The notes beneath the pieces were generated by a model, which did no database searches, was not told the origin of the DNA, and saw nothing but the letters and a program-made list of their open reading frames with translations. Positions 56,565-64,000 of a stretch of DNA of 64,000 nt are shown here, one piece after another. This stretch comes from Palsa-1248 sp963737835 (GTDB lineage Bacteria > Gemmatimonadota > Gemmatimonadetes > Gemmatimonadales > Gemmatimonadaceae). The stretch covers positions 2,852,001-2,916,000 of the forward strand of contig CAVTUH010000001.1 of NCBI GenBank assembly GCA_963737835.1, in the 5' to 3' direction. The position numbers were made by a program, and so were the translations under genes. The number at the start of each line of letters is the position of its first letter. The first letter of the stretch is position 1.

Positions 56565-59500
56565 GTGAACACAAACGTGGTGGGAGTAGTGCCCCGGATC
56601 GGGCGCGTGCTCCTGGGCGTGGCGGTCGGCGTGTGTGCCGTCGTCGCCACTGCACAGGCGCAGCGGACGCTGACGGGGCGAGTAACAGACGCAGGAACCA
56701 ATTTACCAGTGCCGGGCGTCGCGGTGCTGGTGACCGGCACGCAGTTGGGCGCGACGACGACCGATAGCGGCATGTTCCGGATCAACGGAGTGCCCGCGAC
56801 GGCGGTTACGCTCAGCGCACGACGCATCGGCTACCAGCCCGCGACCATGCCGGTCGCAGCCGATCAGGGCGCCGTGACGATCGCGATGACCCAGGACGTC
56901 CTCCAACTCGAGGCGCAGGTCATCACGGGCGCGGCCACCACCATCTCGACTCAGAACTCGCCCAACGACATTACGGTCGTGAACGCGGACCAGATCAACC
57001 AGGTCCCGGCGCCGACGATCGAGAACGCGCTCCAGGGCAAGATCCCGGGCGCGGAGATTCAGCAGAACAACGGCGGCGCCCCGGGTGGGGGCATGCAGAT
57101 CCAGATCCGCGGGATCACCTCCATCAATGCGGACGCTGAGCCGTTGTACGTGATCAATGGTGTCATCGTCAACAACGAGACCGTGAACTCGGGCGAGAAC
57201 GCCGTCACCGGTGCCGGTAACAACACGATCACGCAGGATATGCAGGACAACAGCCCCAACCGCATCGCCGATCTGAACCCGAACGACATCGAGTCGATCC
57301 AGGTGCTGAAGGGCGCCTCGGCGTCGGCGATCTACGGATCGCGCGCGGGCTCGGGTGTCGTCGTGATCACGACGAAGAAGGGTTCGCCGGGCAAGGCCAA
57401 GTGGGACCTCACTGGCAAGCTCGGGACGTTCACGAACGGTCACGAGATCGGCATGACGACGTTCCCGACGGAAGCGTCCGCCGCATCGTGGTGGAGCACG
57501 TATGTCGGCGGGACCATGCCGGCGGGCCAGTATCAGTGCAACTGCAACTATCAGAGCCAGCTGTTCGGCGGCGGCCAAGCGTCGTACGAAGGGGACTTGA
57601 GTGTCCGCGGCGCGCAAGGCGGCACGCAGTACTTCCTGTCCGGCATGTCGAAGTACGACAACGGCATCATGCTGAACACGGGGTACAACAAGCAGTCGAT
57701 CCGGACGAATGTGACGCAGGCGGTGTCGCAGTCGATCACGGCGACCGCGAACCTCTTTTACTCGCACTCGACGACCATCCGCGGCATCTCCGGGAACGAC
57801 AACGTCGGCATCTCGCCGTACGACGTGTTCTCGACGAGCCCGCAGTTCTTCAACATGAACTCGCACTCTGGCCCGTCGAGCGCGAACTACGGCGGGTACG
57901 CATTCAATCCGTACGGATTCGCCAACGCGTTCGCCAATGCCAACTTGATCGAAACACCGGACAATGTGGATCGCTTCATCGGCGGTGGCAACGTCAACTG
58001 GCGCATCTTCACCGATGAGCACCAGAGCTTGAATTTCACTGCACTCGGCGGCGCCGATCTGGCCAATGAGTCGGTGCGCATCTATTCGCCGCCGCAGCTC
58101 CAGGTCGAGCAGCACAAGTCGCTCGATGGGACGGTGACGAACCTTGCGAGTAACACCAACTATCTGAACTGGGCGCTCAACCTCGTCCACCACTACACGC
58201 AGGGCACGAACATCGACGCGACGACCTCGATCGGGTGGACGCGCGACCAGCGTACGTTCAGCAACCCGTACAACGTCGGTCAGGGTTTGCCGAGCGGCAT
58301 CTCGACGCCGACCGCGGCCTCCGTGCAGTCGGTGTTCGACTACCGCGACGCGTCTCGCACGATGGCGTTCTATGGGCAAGAGCAGTTCCTGACATTGAAC
58401 CAGCGGCTCACGCTGACCGCGGGCGTGACCGCGCAGCGCAACACGAACAACGGCAACGTCGACAAGTACTACGCCTATCCCAAGTACGCGGCCTCGTACC
58501 GCATCCCGCAGTTCGTCGGATTCCTGGACGAGCTCAAGGTGCGCGCGGCCTACGGTGTCTCGGGCACCGATCCGCTCTATGGGATTCGGTACACGGGGTA
58601 CAACAACCTGGATCTGCAGCACAATGCCGGCGCGCCTGGCGTGCTCACGACCGAAGTCATCAACGACGCGAACATCAAGCCCGAGACCAACGCGGAGATC
58701 GAGACCGGGTTCGACGCAACGATGTTCGCCTCGCGAGCACAGTTCAGCTTCACCGTGTACCAGAAGCGCATCAGCAGCTTGCTGCTCGAGGCGAATGTCG
58801 CACCGAGCGACGGTAACGACGCCCAGTGGTTCAACGGTGGCCAGTTCACGAATAAGGGTATCGAGATGTCGCTCGCGATCACCCCGATTCAAGCGAAGAA
58901 CGGGTTGACGTGGGTTTCGACCGGTACGTTTACGCGCAACTACAGCACCGTGGACAACCTGCCGGTGCCGGGGTTCGCGGCCGGCGCGCAGTTTGGCGGC
59001 CCGTTCGGCACGTTCTATATCCAGCAGGGCAAACCCGTCTCGTGGGTCGTCAACACGTCGGTCACGAATGCTGCGGGCGTGCCACTCGGCGTCGGCAACG
59101 CGCAACCGGACTTCTTGGCGAGCTGGGCCAACGAGTTCAACTATCGCCGCTTCCACATTTATGGGTTGTGGGACTGGGTGAAGGGCGGTACGACATCGGA
59201 CCTCACGGTCCAGTATTTCGACTTCGGACCGGGATTGCTGGCGGACACCGCAGCGACCAGCCAGCGCATTCAGTCGTTGATCAACGGCGGGACGCCGTAC
59301 GTCGAGCCGGGTACGTATCTCAAACTGCGCGAGCTGACGCTGAGCTACGATCTGCCCGAGCGGTGGCTGGCGGGCATCCCGAGCCTGCGTTTCTCGTCGG
59401 CGCGGCTGCAGTTGTCCGGCCGCAATCTCGTCAACATCTACCCGAACTACCTCGGCCTCGACCCCGAGGTGAGCAACTTCGGCGGGCAGCAGGTCGCTCG

Positions 59501-59567
59501 TGGCCAGGAGGTCACACCGTATCCGCCGGCGCGTAGCTTCTTCATCTCTCTCGACCTGGGGTTCTGA
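56565..59567 (+). CDS. SusC/RagA-family TonB-dependent receptor
   Basis: The 1000-residue product has a signal peptide ending VVATAQAQ, a carboxypeptidase-D-regulatory-like domain (30-110, TGRVTDAGTNLPVPGVAVLV), a plug domain with ENALQGKIPGAEIQ, GMQIQIRGITSINADAEPLY and ASAIYGSRAGSGVVVITTKK, and a long 22-strand barrel with typical aromatic ends, closing with SFFISLDLGF. It is an outer-membrane importer for glycans, peptides or similar ligands, energised by TonB/ExbBD. The GTG at 56565 starts it. SusD follows two bases after the stop. The ligand is unknown; no glycosidase gene is near. Confidence 0.95.
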   Translation: MNTNVVGVVPRIGRVLLGVAVGVCAVVATAQAQRTLTGRVTDAGTNLPVPGVAVLVTGTQLGATTTDSGMFRINGVPATAVTLSARRIGYQPATMPVAADQGAVTIAMTQDVLQLEAQVITGAATTISTQNSPNDITVVNADQINQVPAPTIENALQGKIPGAEIQQNNGGAPGGGMQIQIRGITSINADAEPLYVINGVIVNNETVNSGENAVTGAGNNTITQDMQDNSPNRIADLNPNDIESIQVLKGASASAIYGSRAGSGVVVITTKKGSPGKAKWDLTGKLGTFTNGHEIGMTTFPTEASAASWWSTYVGGTMPAGQYQCNCNYQSQLFGGGQASYEGDLSVRGAQGGTQYFLSGMSKYDNGIMLNTGYNKQSIRTNVTQAVSQSITATANLFYSHSTTIRGISGNDNVGISPYDVFSTSPQFFNMNSHSGPSSANYGGYAFNPYGFANAFANANLIETPDNVDRFIGGGNVNWRIFTDEHQSLNFTALGGADLANESVRIYSPPQLQVEQHKSLDGTVTNLASNTNYLNWALNLVHHYTQGTNIDATTSIGWTRDQRTFSNPYNVGQGLPSGISTPTAASVQSVFDYRDASRTMAFYGQEQFLTLNQRLTLTAGVTAQRNTNNGNVDKYYAYPKYAASYRIPQFVGFLDELKVRAAYGVSGTDPLYGIRYTGYNNLDLQHNAGAPGVLTTEVINDANIKPETNAEIETGFDATMFASRAQFSFTVYQKRISSLLLEANVAPSDGNDAQWFNGGQFTNKGIEMSLAITPIQAKNGLTWVSTGTFTRNYSTVDNLPVPGFAAGAQFGGPFGTFYIQQGKPVSWVVNTSVTNAAGVPLGVGNAQPDFLASWANEFNYRRFHIYGLWDWVKGGTTSDLTVQYFDFGPGLLADTAATSQRIQSLINGGTPYVEPGTYLKLRELTLSYDLPERWLAGIPSLRFSSARLQLSGRNLVNIYPNYLGLDPEVSNFGGQQVARGQEVTPYPPARSFFISLDLGF

Positions 59568-59569
59568 CC

Positions 59570-61150
59570 ATGACTCGCATCTATACTCTCGCCGCGAGAC
59601 AGATCTCCAGCGGCGCGCGGGGGCGTGGGCTCGGGTGGTCCCGGGGAGCCACGGCCGCCGCGGCGTTGTGCACATTGGCTGCATGCAAAGACCCTACAGT
59701 CCCGAACTACCAATCGCCGAGCATCGACCCGACCACACAGTCGGCGATCCAGCAGCAGATCACGGGAATCATCTCCGCGACGCGTGGATCGACGGCCACT
59801 GGAACGGACCTGTTCTACTTTATCCAGCTGATGTCGTCGTTCGGTCGTGACGCCGGCAACTTCACCAACACGGACAGCCGCTACGTCACGGAATGGCTGG
59901 GGAATGGCGTACCGATCCCGAACAGCGATTTCTACGGCACGGTGGTGTGGGACAACGAGTTTCGCATCGCCAAGAACGCGGACCTCATTCTGACCAACCT
60001 GCCCGGCGTGTCGCCGGCCTACACCGCGGCCCAGGCCAACCTGATCGCGGGCATCGCCCAGACGTGGAAGGCGTACAACTTCATGTTGATCGCCGAAACG
60101 CGCGACACGAACGGCGTCCCGGTCGCGGGCATTACGCTGCCGTCGACCCAGACCGCGCCCATCCTCTGCAACAAAGATGTGTGGGCGTACATCGTCTCAG
60201 TCCTCGATTCCGCCGAAACGGATCTCAATGCCGGCAAGCCGGCGTCGGGCACCGGGCCGCTCCCGGTCACGCTGCCGCCCGGCTTTGACGGGGCAAGTCT
60301 CGCAGGACCGTCGACGACCCCGGGCACGTTCGCCGGGTTCAACCGGGCGCTCCGAGCCAAGGCAGGGCTCGAGTATGCGTACGCGATCGCCCGGTCGGCC
60401 GGTGGCAGTGCGCCGACGCCTACCACCCCAGGCACCCCGGACGCGGCGCAACTCACCGCGGCGGACAACGCCGCCAAGGCGTCGTTCATCTTCAACAACG
60501 GGACGGTCGAGTACGCCCAGACCGCACCGACGAACTACATCGATCCCTTAGGCGTGTATCACTCGTTCAGTGGTGCGTCGGGCGACCAGGCAAATCCCGT
60601 GTTCAGCGGCCTGACGTACATGTTCGTGCTGAACGCCGCGGACAGCGAGATCAAGGCCGATCCGCGCGCCGGCAAGATCGTGACGAACCCCTCGTCTCCG
60701 GGCCAGCCGTCGTTGAACTCGCCGGTATGTGGGGCCCCCGCCGGCACGCCCTGCACCGAGGGACCGACGATCGGAACGTACCCGGGTGCGACCTCGCCGA
60801 TACCGATCGTTCGCAATGAAGACATGGTGCTTCTCGACGCGGCGATCCAGCTTGGATTGGGGAACGACGCGCAGGCGGTGACGCTCATCAACAACGTTCG
60901 GACCTTTGTGGGCGCACCAACTGTCAGTCCGGCAGGCTACGTCAACATCCGCAATCAGCTCCTGACGGAGTTCCGGGCATCGAACCTGCTCGAGAGCGGC
61001 GAGTACCGGACGATCATGATCCGGAACTACGGCGTGGCAGAGCAGTACACGACGACATGGGGCACGGCCGATCTGCACACCATGGTCGAGCCGATTCCGA
61101 TCGGCGATGTGAGCGCGCGGAACGGCAACCTGTCGAAGCAGTGTAACTAG
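59570..61150 (+). CDS. SusD/RagB-family outer-membrane lipoprotein
   Basis: The 526-residue product has a lipoprotein signal with lipobox LAACKDP, then TPR-like helices and the SusD pattern (WLGNGVPIPNSDFYGTVVWD, AGIAQTWKAYNFMLIAETR, NEDMVLLDAAIQLGLGNDAQ, LLTEFRASNLLESGEYRTIM). It forms the lid of the SusC importer on the outer-membrane surface. It lies two bases after the SusC gene. Glycine-, Thr- and Pro-rich loops near 245-305 are longer than in Bacteroides examples. The substrate is unknown. Confidence 0.93.
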   Translation: MTRIYTLAARQISSGARGRGLGWSRGATAAAALCTLAACKDPTVPNYQSPSIDPTTQSAIQQQITGIISATRGSTATGTDLFYFIQLMSSFGRDAGNFTNTDSRYVTEWLGNGVPIPNSDFYGTVVWDNEFRIAKNADLILTNLPGVSPAYTAAQANLIAGIAQTWKAYNFMLIAETRDTNGVPVAGITLPSTQTAPILCNKDVWAYIVSVLDSAETDLNAGKPASGTGPLPVTLPPGFDGASLAGPSTTPGTFAGFNRALRAKAGLEYAYAIARSAGGSAPTPTTPGTPDAAQLTAADNAAKASFIFNNGTVEYAQTAPTNYIDPLGVYHSFSGASGDQANPVFSGLTYMFVLNAADSEIKADPRAGKIVTNPSSPGQPSLNSPVCGAPAGTPCTEGPTIGTYPGATSPIPIVRNEDMVLLDAAIQLGLGNDAQAVTLINNVRTFVGAPTVSPAGYVNIRNQLLTEFRASNLLESGEYRTIMIRNYGVAEQYTTTWGTADLHTMVEPIPIGDVSARNGNLSKQCN

Positions 61151-61161
61151 GTAAAACGAGG

Positions 61162-61268
61162 CGTCAGGGACCAGGGGTCAGGGGTCCGGGAACTAACTGG
61201 AAGGCCAGTCGCAGCGTACCGCGACTGGCCTTTCGGTTTGTTCCCCTGATCCCTAACCCCTGACCCCG
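61162..61268 (+). repeat. GGGGTCAGGGG word arms around a terminator
   Basis: The left arm 61162-61190 (CGTCAGGGACCAGGGGTC, then AGGGGTCCGGGA) and right arm 61241-61268 (TTCCCCTGATCCCTAACC, then CCTGACCCCG) are inverted. A terminator hairpin AAGGCCAGTCGC/GCGACTGGCCTTT at 61201-61233 lies between them. It ends the SusCD operon. Confidence 0.85.
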
Positions 61269-61279
61269 CCATTCGCCCT

Positions 61280-62122
61280 TTAATCCGGAATCGCGCCCGG
61301 CAGCACGTACGTCAGCGGGTCCACGACCTTGCCGTTGACGTGCACCTCGTAGTGGAGGTGCGGGCCCGTGGAGAGGCCGCTGTTCCCGACGGCGGCGATC
61401 GGTTGCCCCCGTACGACGTGCTGGCCCTCGCGGACCACGACGCGCGAGAGGTGCGCATACTTGGTGGCGATGCCGTTGCCGTGATCGATGTCGAGGACGA
61501 GGCCGTAGCCCGTCTGGCGGCTGATCCGGGTCACCGTCCCCGCGGCGGGCGCGACAACCGGCGCTCCGTACGGCGCCGCCACATCGATGCCCTCATGCGG
61601 GCGCGTGCGGTGCAGAATCGGGTGGAAGCGCGCGAGTGAGAACTGACTGGAGAGCCACCCGCGGGTCGGCATGATCGACGGCGTGGCCGACAGGCGCGCG
61701 TTGTTCTTGGACAGTGTCGTCGAGACCGCGGCGAAGTTTGCGGAGAGGGCATTGGCACGCACGATCAGCGTATCGACATCCAGCGGCAACTGCGCTACGA
61801 TGAGCCCGGAGTCCGGGTCGGGCAGCCCCGCCAGCAGGCGGATCTCGGCGTCGCGCTTGTCGATGATCGCGATCGTGTCGCGGAGCTCAGCCATGTGGCT
61901 TCGGAGATCCGCCAGCTGCTTGTCGGCGGGGGTCAAGAAGGCCGCGAAGACCGGCATGGTGCTGAGGCGGATGGCCATCACCGCGGTGGCGACGATGCCG
62001 ACGCCCACGAGTACGCCGAGCGTCCAGAGCGTGCGCTTGACCCCACGTTCCGTGATCTCGAGCGTGCGCGGTGCGTCGCTCCCCCTCGGCACCACCACAA
62101 CCGTCCAACTGCGACCCGCCAT
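61280..62122 (-). CDS. M23-family (LytM/NlpD-like) peptidase
   Basis: The 280-residue product has a membrane anchor near the N-terminus (TLGVLVGVGIVATAVMAIRL), a coiled coil at about 60-150, and an M23 domain with RPHEGIDVAAPYGAPVVAPA, GTVTRISRQTGYGLVLDIDH and HLHYEVHVNGKVVDPLTYV. The Zn-binding His and Asp residues (H-x3-D and H-x-H) are all present, so it should cut peptidoglycan cross-links. GGAGGG six bases before the ATG at 62122 decides the start. It is convergent with the SusCD operon. Confidence 0.92.
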   Translation of the reverse strand: MAGRSWTVVVVPRGSDAPRTLEITERGVKRTLWTLGVLVGVGIVATAVMAIRLSTMPVFAAFLTPADKQLADLRSHMAELRDTIAIIDKRDAEIRLLAGLPDPDSGLIVAQLPLDVDTLIVRANALSANFAAVSTTLSKNNARLSATPSIMPTRGWLSSQFSLARFHPILHRTRPHEGIDVAAPYGAPVVAPAAGTVTRISRQTGYGLVLDIDHGNGIATKYAHLSRVVVREGQHVVRGQPIAAVGNSGLSTGPHLHYEVHVNGKVVDPLTYVLPGAIPD

Positions 62123-62309
62123 CGCGAGCCCTCCGATCAACGGAATCCCCACCGGGCATGGAACGCCAAAAAAACCAAGCCGCGCTTGGCGAGCCGTGGC
62201 ACGGTCGCCACGCCCCGCGGGGATACGATGGGAGTCAGGCCCGCCGGCTCCCGTCTTGGTCCGAGACGGGATGGGTAGAAAGTGACGGTTATGACCAAAG
62301 GCGAAATGG

Positions 62310-62335
62310 CGGGGTCAGGGGCCAGGTCTGGGAAC
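62310..62335 (+). repeat. Single GGGGTCAGGGG-type arm
   Basis: GGGGTCAGGGGCCAGGTCTG at about 62311-62330 resembles the left arm at 61162 but no inverted partner is seen nearby. Confidence 0.5.
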
Positions 62336-62353
62336 GCCTATGATGCCTGAGGA

Positions 62354-62495
62354 CCGGCGGGTAGGGGCGACGCAATGCGTCGCCCGCCGTTTGGCGCAAC
62401 CGGGCATGGTTCCGCCGCGTGGTGCCGGGGCCGCCGAATCGGGCGTCGTCCGCCGGACCGCAGGGCGACGCATGGCGTCGCCCCTACCCGCCGGA
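62354..62495. repeat. Composite inverted repeat with two REP-like palindromes
   Basis: GGGCGACGC-AAT-GCGTCGCCC at 62365-62385 and GGGCGACGC-ATG-GCGTCGCCC at 62463-62483 lie in an inverted pair whose outer flanks read CCGGCGGGTAGGGG and CCCCTACCCGCCGG. The same two-palindrome layout occurs at 36099-36221. Confidence 0.85.
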
Positions 62496-62525
62496 TGGCA
62501 AGTACCGTTGTAGTGCCCGGACCTC

Positions 62526-64000
62526 TCAAGCCGTCGTTTGGTCCTTCGGAAACAACGGCTCTCCTCTCACCACCTTCCACCCCGTGGGATCGAGGGGCGC
62601 GGCCAGCTCGCCCACGCGTTGGTCGTGGACGGACCCGGGAGCGCCGAGCTGCCGCCAGACCTCCTCAGCGCGGTCGGGCATGAATGGCGCGAGGTGGATG
62701 GCCTGCCGCGCCAACTGTCGCACCAGCGTGGCCAGCACGGCGTCGAGCGCCGGCCGCTGCGCCGGATCCTTCGCCAACTTCCATGGCGCCTGGCGGTCGA
62801 CGTACTCGTTGGCTCGCGCGACCGTGGTCCACACGTGTCGCAGCGCCTCGTGGAGCAGGTACCCGCGGCCACCGTCCATCGCTTGGCGATAGCGCTCATA
62901 GTCGGCGGAATCCGCTATATCGACCTCATTTGGCCGGCCAGATCGGACAGTACCGCCACAGTATCGCTCTACCATCGCGACGGTCCTACTCAGCAGGTTG
63001 CCGAATGCATTGGCCAGGTCTGCCGTATATCGCTCGTCGAAACGCTCCCACGAGAATGCGCCGTCGGCGTCGAACGGGATCTCGCGCAGCATGAAGTAGC
63101 GGAACGCGTCCGGGCCGTGACGATCGATGGCTTCCGCGAGCTCTACACGGACCCCCGCGGATTTGCTGAATCGCTCGCCGCTCGCCAGCGTCACGAAGCC
63201 ATGGGCCCACACGCGCTCGGGCAGCGGCAGCTCGGCGGCGCGGAGCATCGCCGGCCAGATCACACAATGGAAACGGGTAATGTCCTTGCCGATCACGTGG
63301 AGCTGCGCCGGCCATCGCCTCTCGAAGCCCGCGTCGGGGAACCCGGTCGCGGTCAGATAGTTGGGGAGGGCGTCGAACCAGACATAGGTCGTTTGCGGCT
63401 CGCCGTCACCCGTAGGACGTGGGAAGGGGATGCCCCACCCAAGGCGTGCCCGGCTGGCTGAAATGTCCTCGAGCCCTCCATCGAGGAGAGCCAGAATCTC
63501 GTTGCGGCGGCTCTCAGGAGCCAGGAAGCTCGGATGCTCGGCGAAGTGCGTGCGGAGGAAGTCCGTGTAGCGACTGAGGCGGAAGAACCAGTTCCGCTCT
63601 TCGACCCACTCGAGCGTTCGGGTGGGGTGCAGCACGCAATGCCCGTCCGAGATCTCGGCCTCCGTCTTGAATGCCTCGCACCCAACGCAATACCACCCCG
63701 AGTAGGTCTTCTGATAGAAATCGTCGGGCGATCGCTCAAAGATCCGCTCGATGAGCGACCGCACGCCCGCGCGGTGCTCGGCCGCCGTGGTCCGGATGAA
63801 CTGATCGTTCGAGATGCGGAGTCGTTCCCACGTGGCGGAGAACACGTCGGCGACGCGGTCCGTGAGCGCCTGCGGCGAGAGCCCCTGGGCGGCGGCGGCC
63901 TGGGCCACCTTCTGCCCGTGCTCGTCCATGCCGATCAGGAAGTGCACGGCGTCGCCGCGGAGCCGGTGGTATCTCGCGATGGCGTCTGCGCCGATCTTCT
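62526..64000 (-). CDS. metG: Methionyl-tRNA synthetase, partial (C-terminal part)
   Basis: The frame runs off the right edge of the window; 490 residues are present. It has MDEHGQKVAQAAAAQG, a zinc knuckle CVGC with HCVLH downstream, GWGIPFPRPTGDG, HVIGKDITRFHCVIWPAML, the KMSKS-type loop GERFSKSAGVRVE, and the anticodon-binding helical domain (ADLANAFGNLLSRTVAMVER). The N-terminal HIGH motif is not in the window. The C-x2-C and C-x2-H zinc pattern is the single-knuckle (Thermus-like) type. It charges tRNA-Met. A C-terminal tRNA-binding (EMAP-like) domain is absent at the visible end. Confidence 0.95.
   Translation of the reverse strand, partial: KIGADAIARYHRLRGDAVHFLIGMDEHGQKVAQAAAAQGLSPQALTDRVADVFSATWERLRISNDQFIRTTAAEHRAGVRSLIERIFERSPDDFYQKTYSGWYCVGCEAFKTEAEISDGHCVLHPTRTLEWVEERNWFFRLSRYTDFLRTHFAEHPSFLAPESRRNEILALLDGGLEDISASRARLGWGIPFPRPTGDGEPQTTYVWFDALPNYLTATGFPDAGFERRWPAQLHVIGKDITRFHCVIWPAMLRAAELPLPERVWAHGFVTLASGERFSKSAGVRVELAEAIDRHGPDAFRYFMLREIPFDADGAFSWERFDERYTADLANAFGNLLSRTVAMVERYCGGTVRSGRPNEVDIADSADYERYRQAMDGGRGYLLHEALRHVWTTVARANEYVDRQAPWKLAKDPAQRPALDAVLATLVRQLARQAIHLAPFMPDRAEEVWRQLGAPGSVHDQRVGELAAPLDPTGWKVVRGEPLFPKDQTTA

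Noticed and set aside
56703..59684. Nearly 1000-codon open frame antisense to the SusC gene
   Set aside because: It is a third-position GC shadow; its Arg-rich translation matches no family while the SusC frame is complete.

Overview
The window is high-GC bacterial DNA that most resembles a Gemmatimonadota genome. This is inferred from protein families rather than 16S. It has a SusC/SusD pair, two long orphan ADOP-type FtsX permeases, many secreted proteins ending in Ala-X-Ala-Gln-like sites, an F1-ATPase block without delta or F0 genes, a Thermus-type zinc MetRS, and a Glt/Agl-like envelope operon.

Positions 1-24.8 kb are accessory DNA. They hold small stress and envelope proteins, most with strong Shine-Dalgarno sites: HdeD-like, three-BON-domain, DUF1269-like, CsbD, DUF892, coiled-coil, PAP2, diacylglycerol-kinase-like and a UPF0104 flippase-like protein. 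They also hold two hybrid-type histidine kinases, an AraC regulator, a FAD oxidoreductase, an orphan ABC permease and a beta-propeller lipoprotein. Several genes here are broken: the M48 protease, DUF892, an orphan HTH regulator, the kinase-like C-terminus and an NRAMP remnant. One tyrosine recombinase (23882-24793) ends beside the 3' end of tRNA-Pro, and a decayed second copy lies at 10385-10777. The whole reads as a genomic island ending at a tRNA.

Positions 24.8-38.4 kb are mostly core genes: tRNA-Pro(CGG), Arg(ACG), Val(GAC) and Ala(GGC); a primary-type sigma factor; an MlaF-like ATPase; a NUDIX hydrolase; an orphan HTH regulator; atpA-atpG-atpD-atpC; an outer-membrane barrel; an EAL phosphodiesterase; and, on the minus strand, Kdo transferase and a DsbA-like lipoprotein.

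Positions 38.6-50.4 kb hold a tightly coupled nine-gene operon. It encodes two outer-membrane barrels with C-terminal coiled coils, a periplasmic coiled-coil protein, a giant TPR protein (apparent +1 frameshift), a small secreted protein, a TolQ/AglR-like protein, two TolR/ExbD/AglQ-AglS-like proteins and a TonB-like protein with an AgmX/PglI C-terminal domain. This is the parts list of the Myxococcus Agl-Glt gliding (or Nfs) machine. A lipoprotein with the same AgmX/PglI-like domain lies 4 kb downstream (54717-55247).

Positions 50.5-64 kb hold an ADOP permease, a TPM-domain protein, the AgmX/PglI-like lipoprotein, LemA, SusC, SusD, an M23 peptidase and the C-terminal part of metG, which runs off the right edge.

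Intergenic gaps carry two non-coding repeat families. One is a roughly 21-bp palindrome (GGGCGACGC-n-GCGTCGCCC). The other is short-word tandem arms, often inverted around a terminator hairpin, with a different word at each locus.
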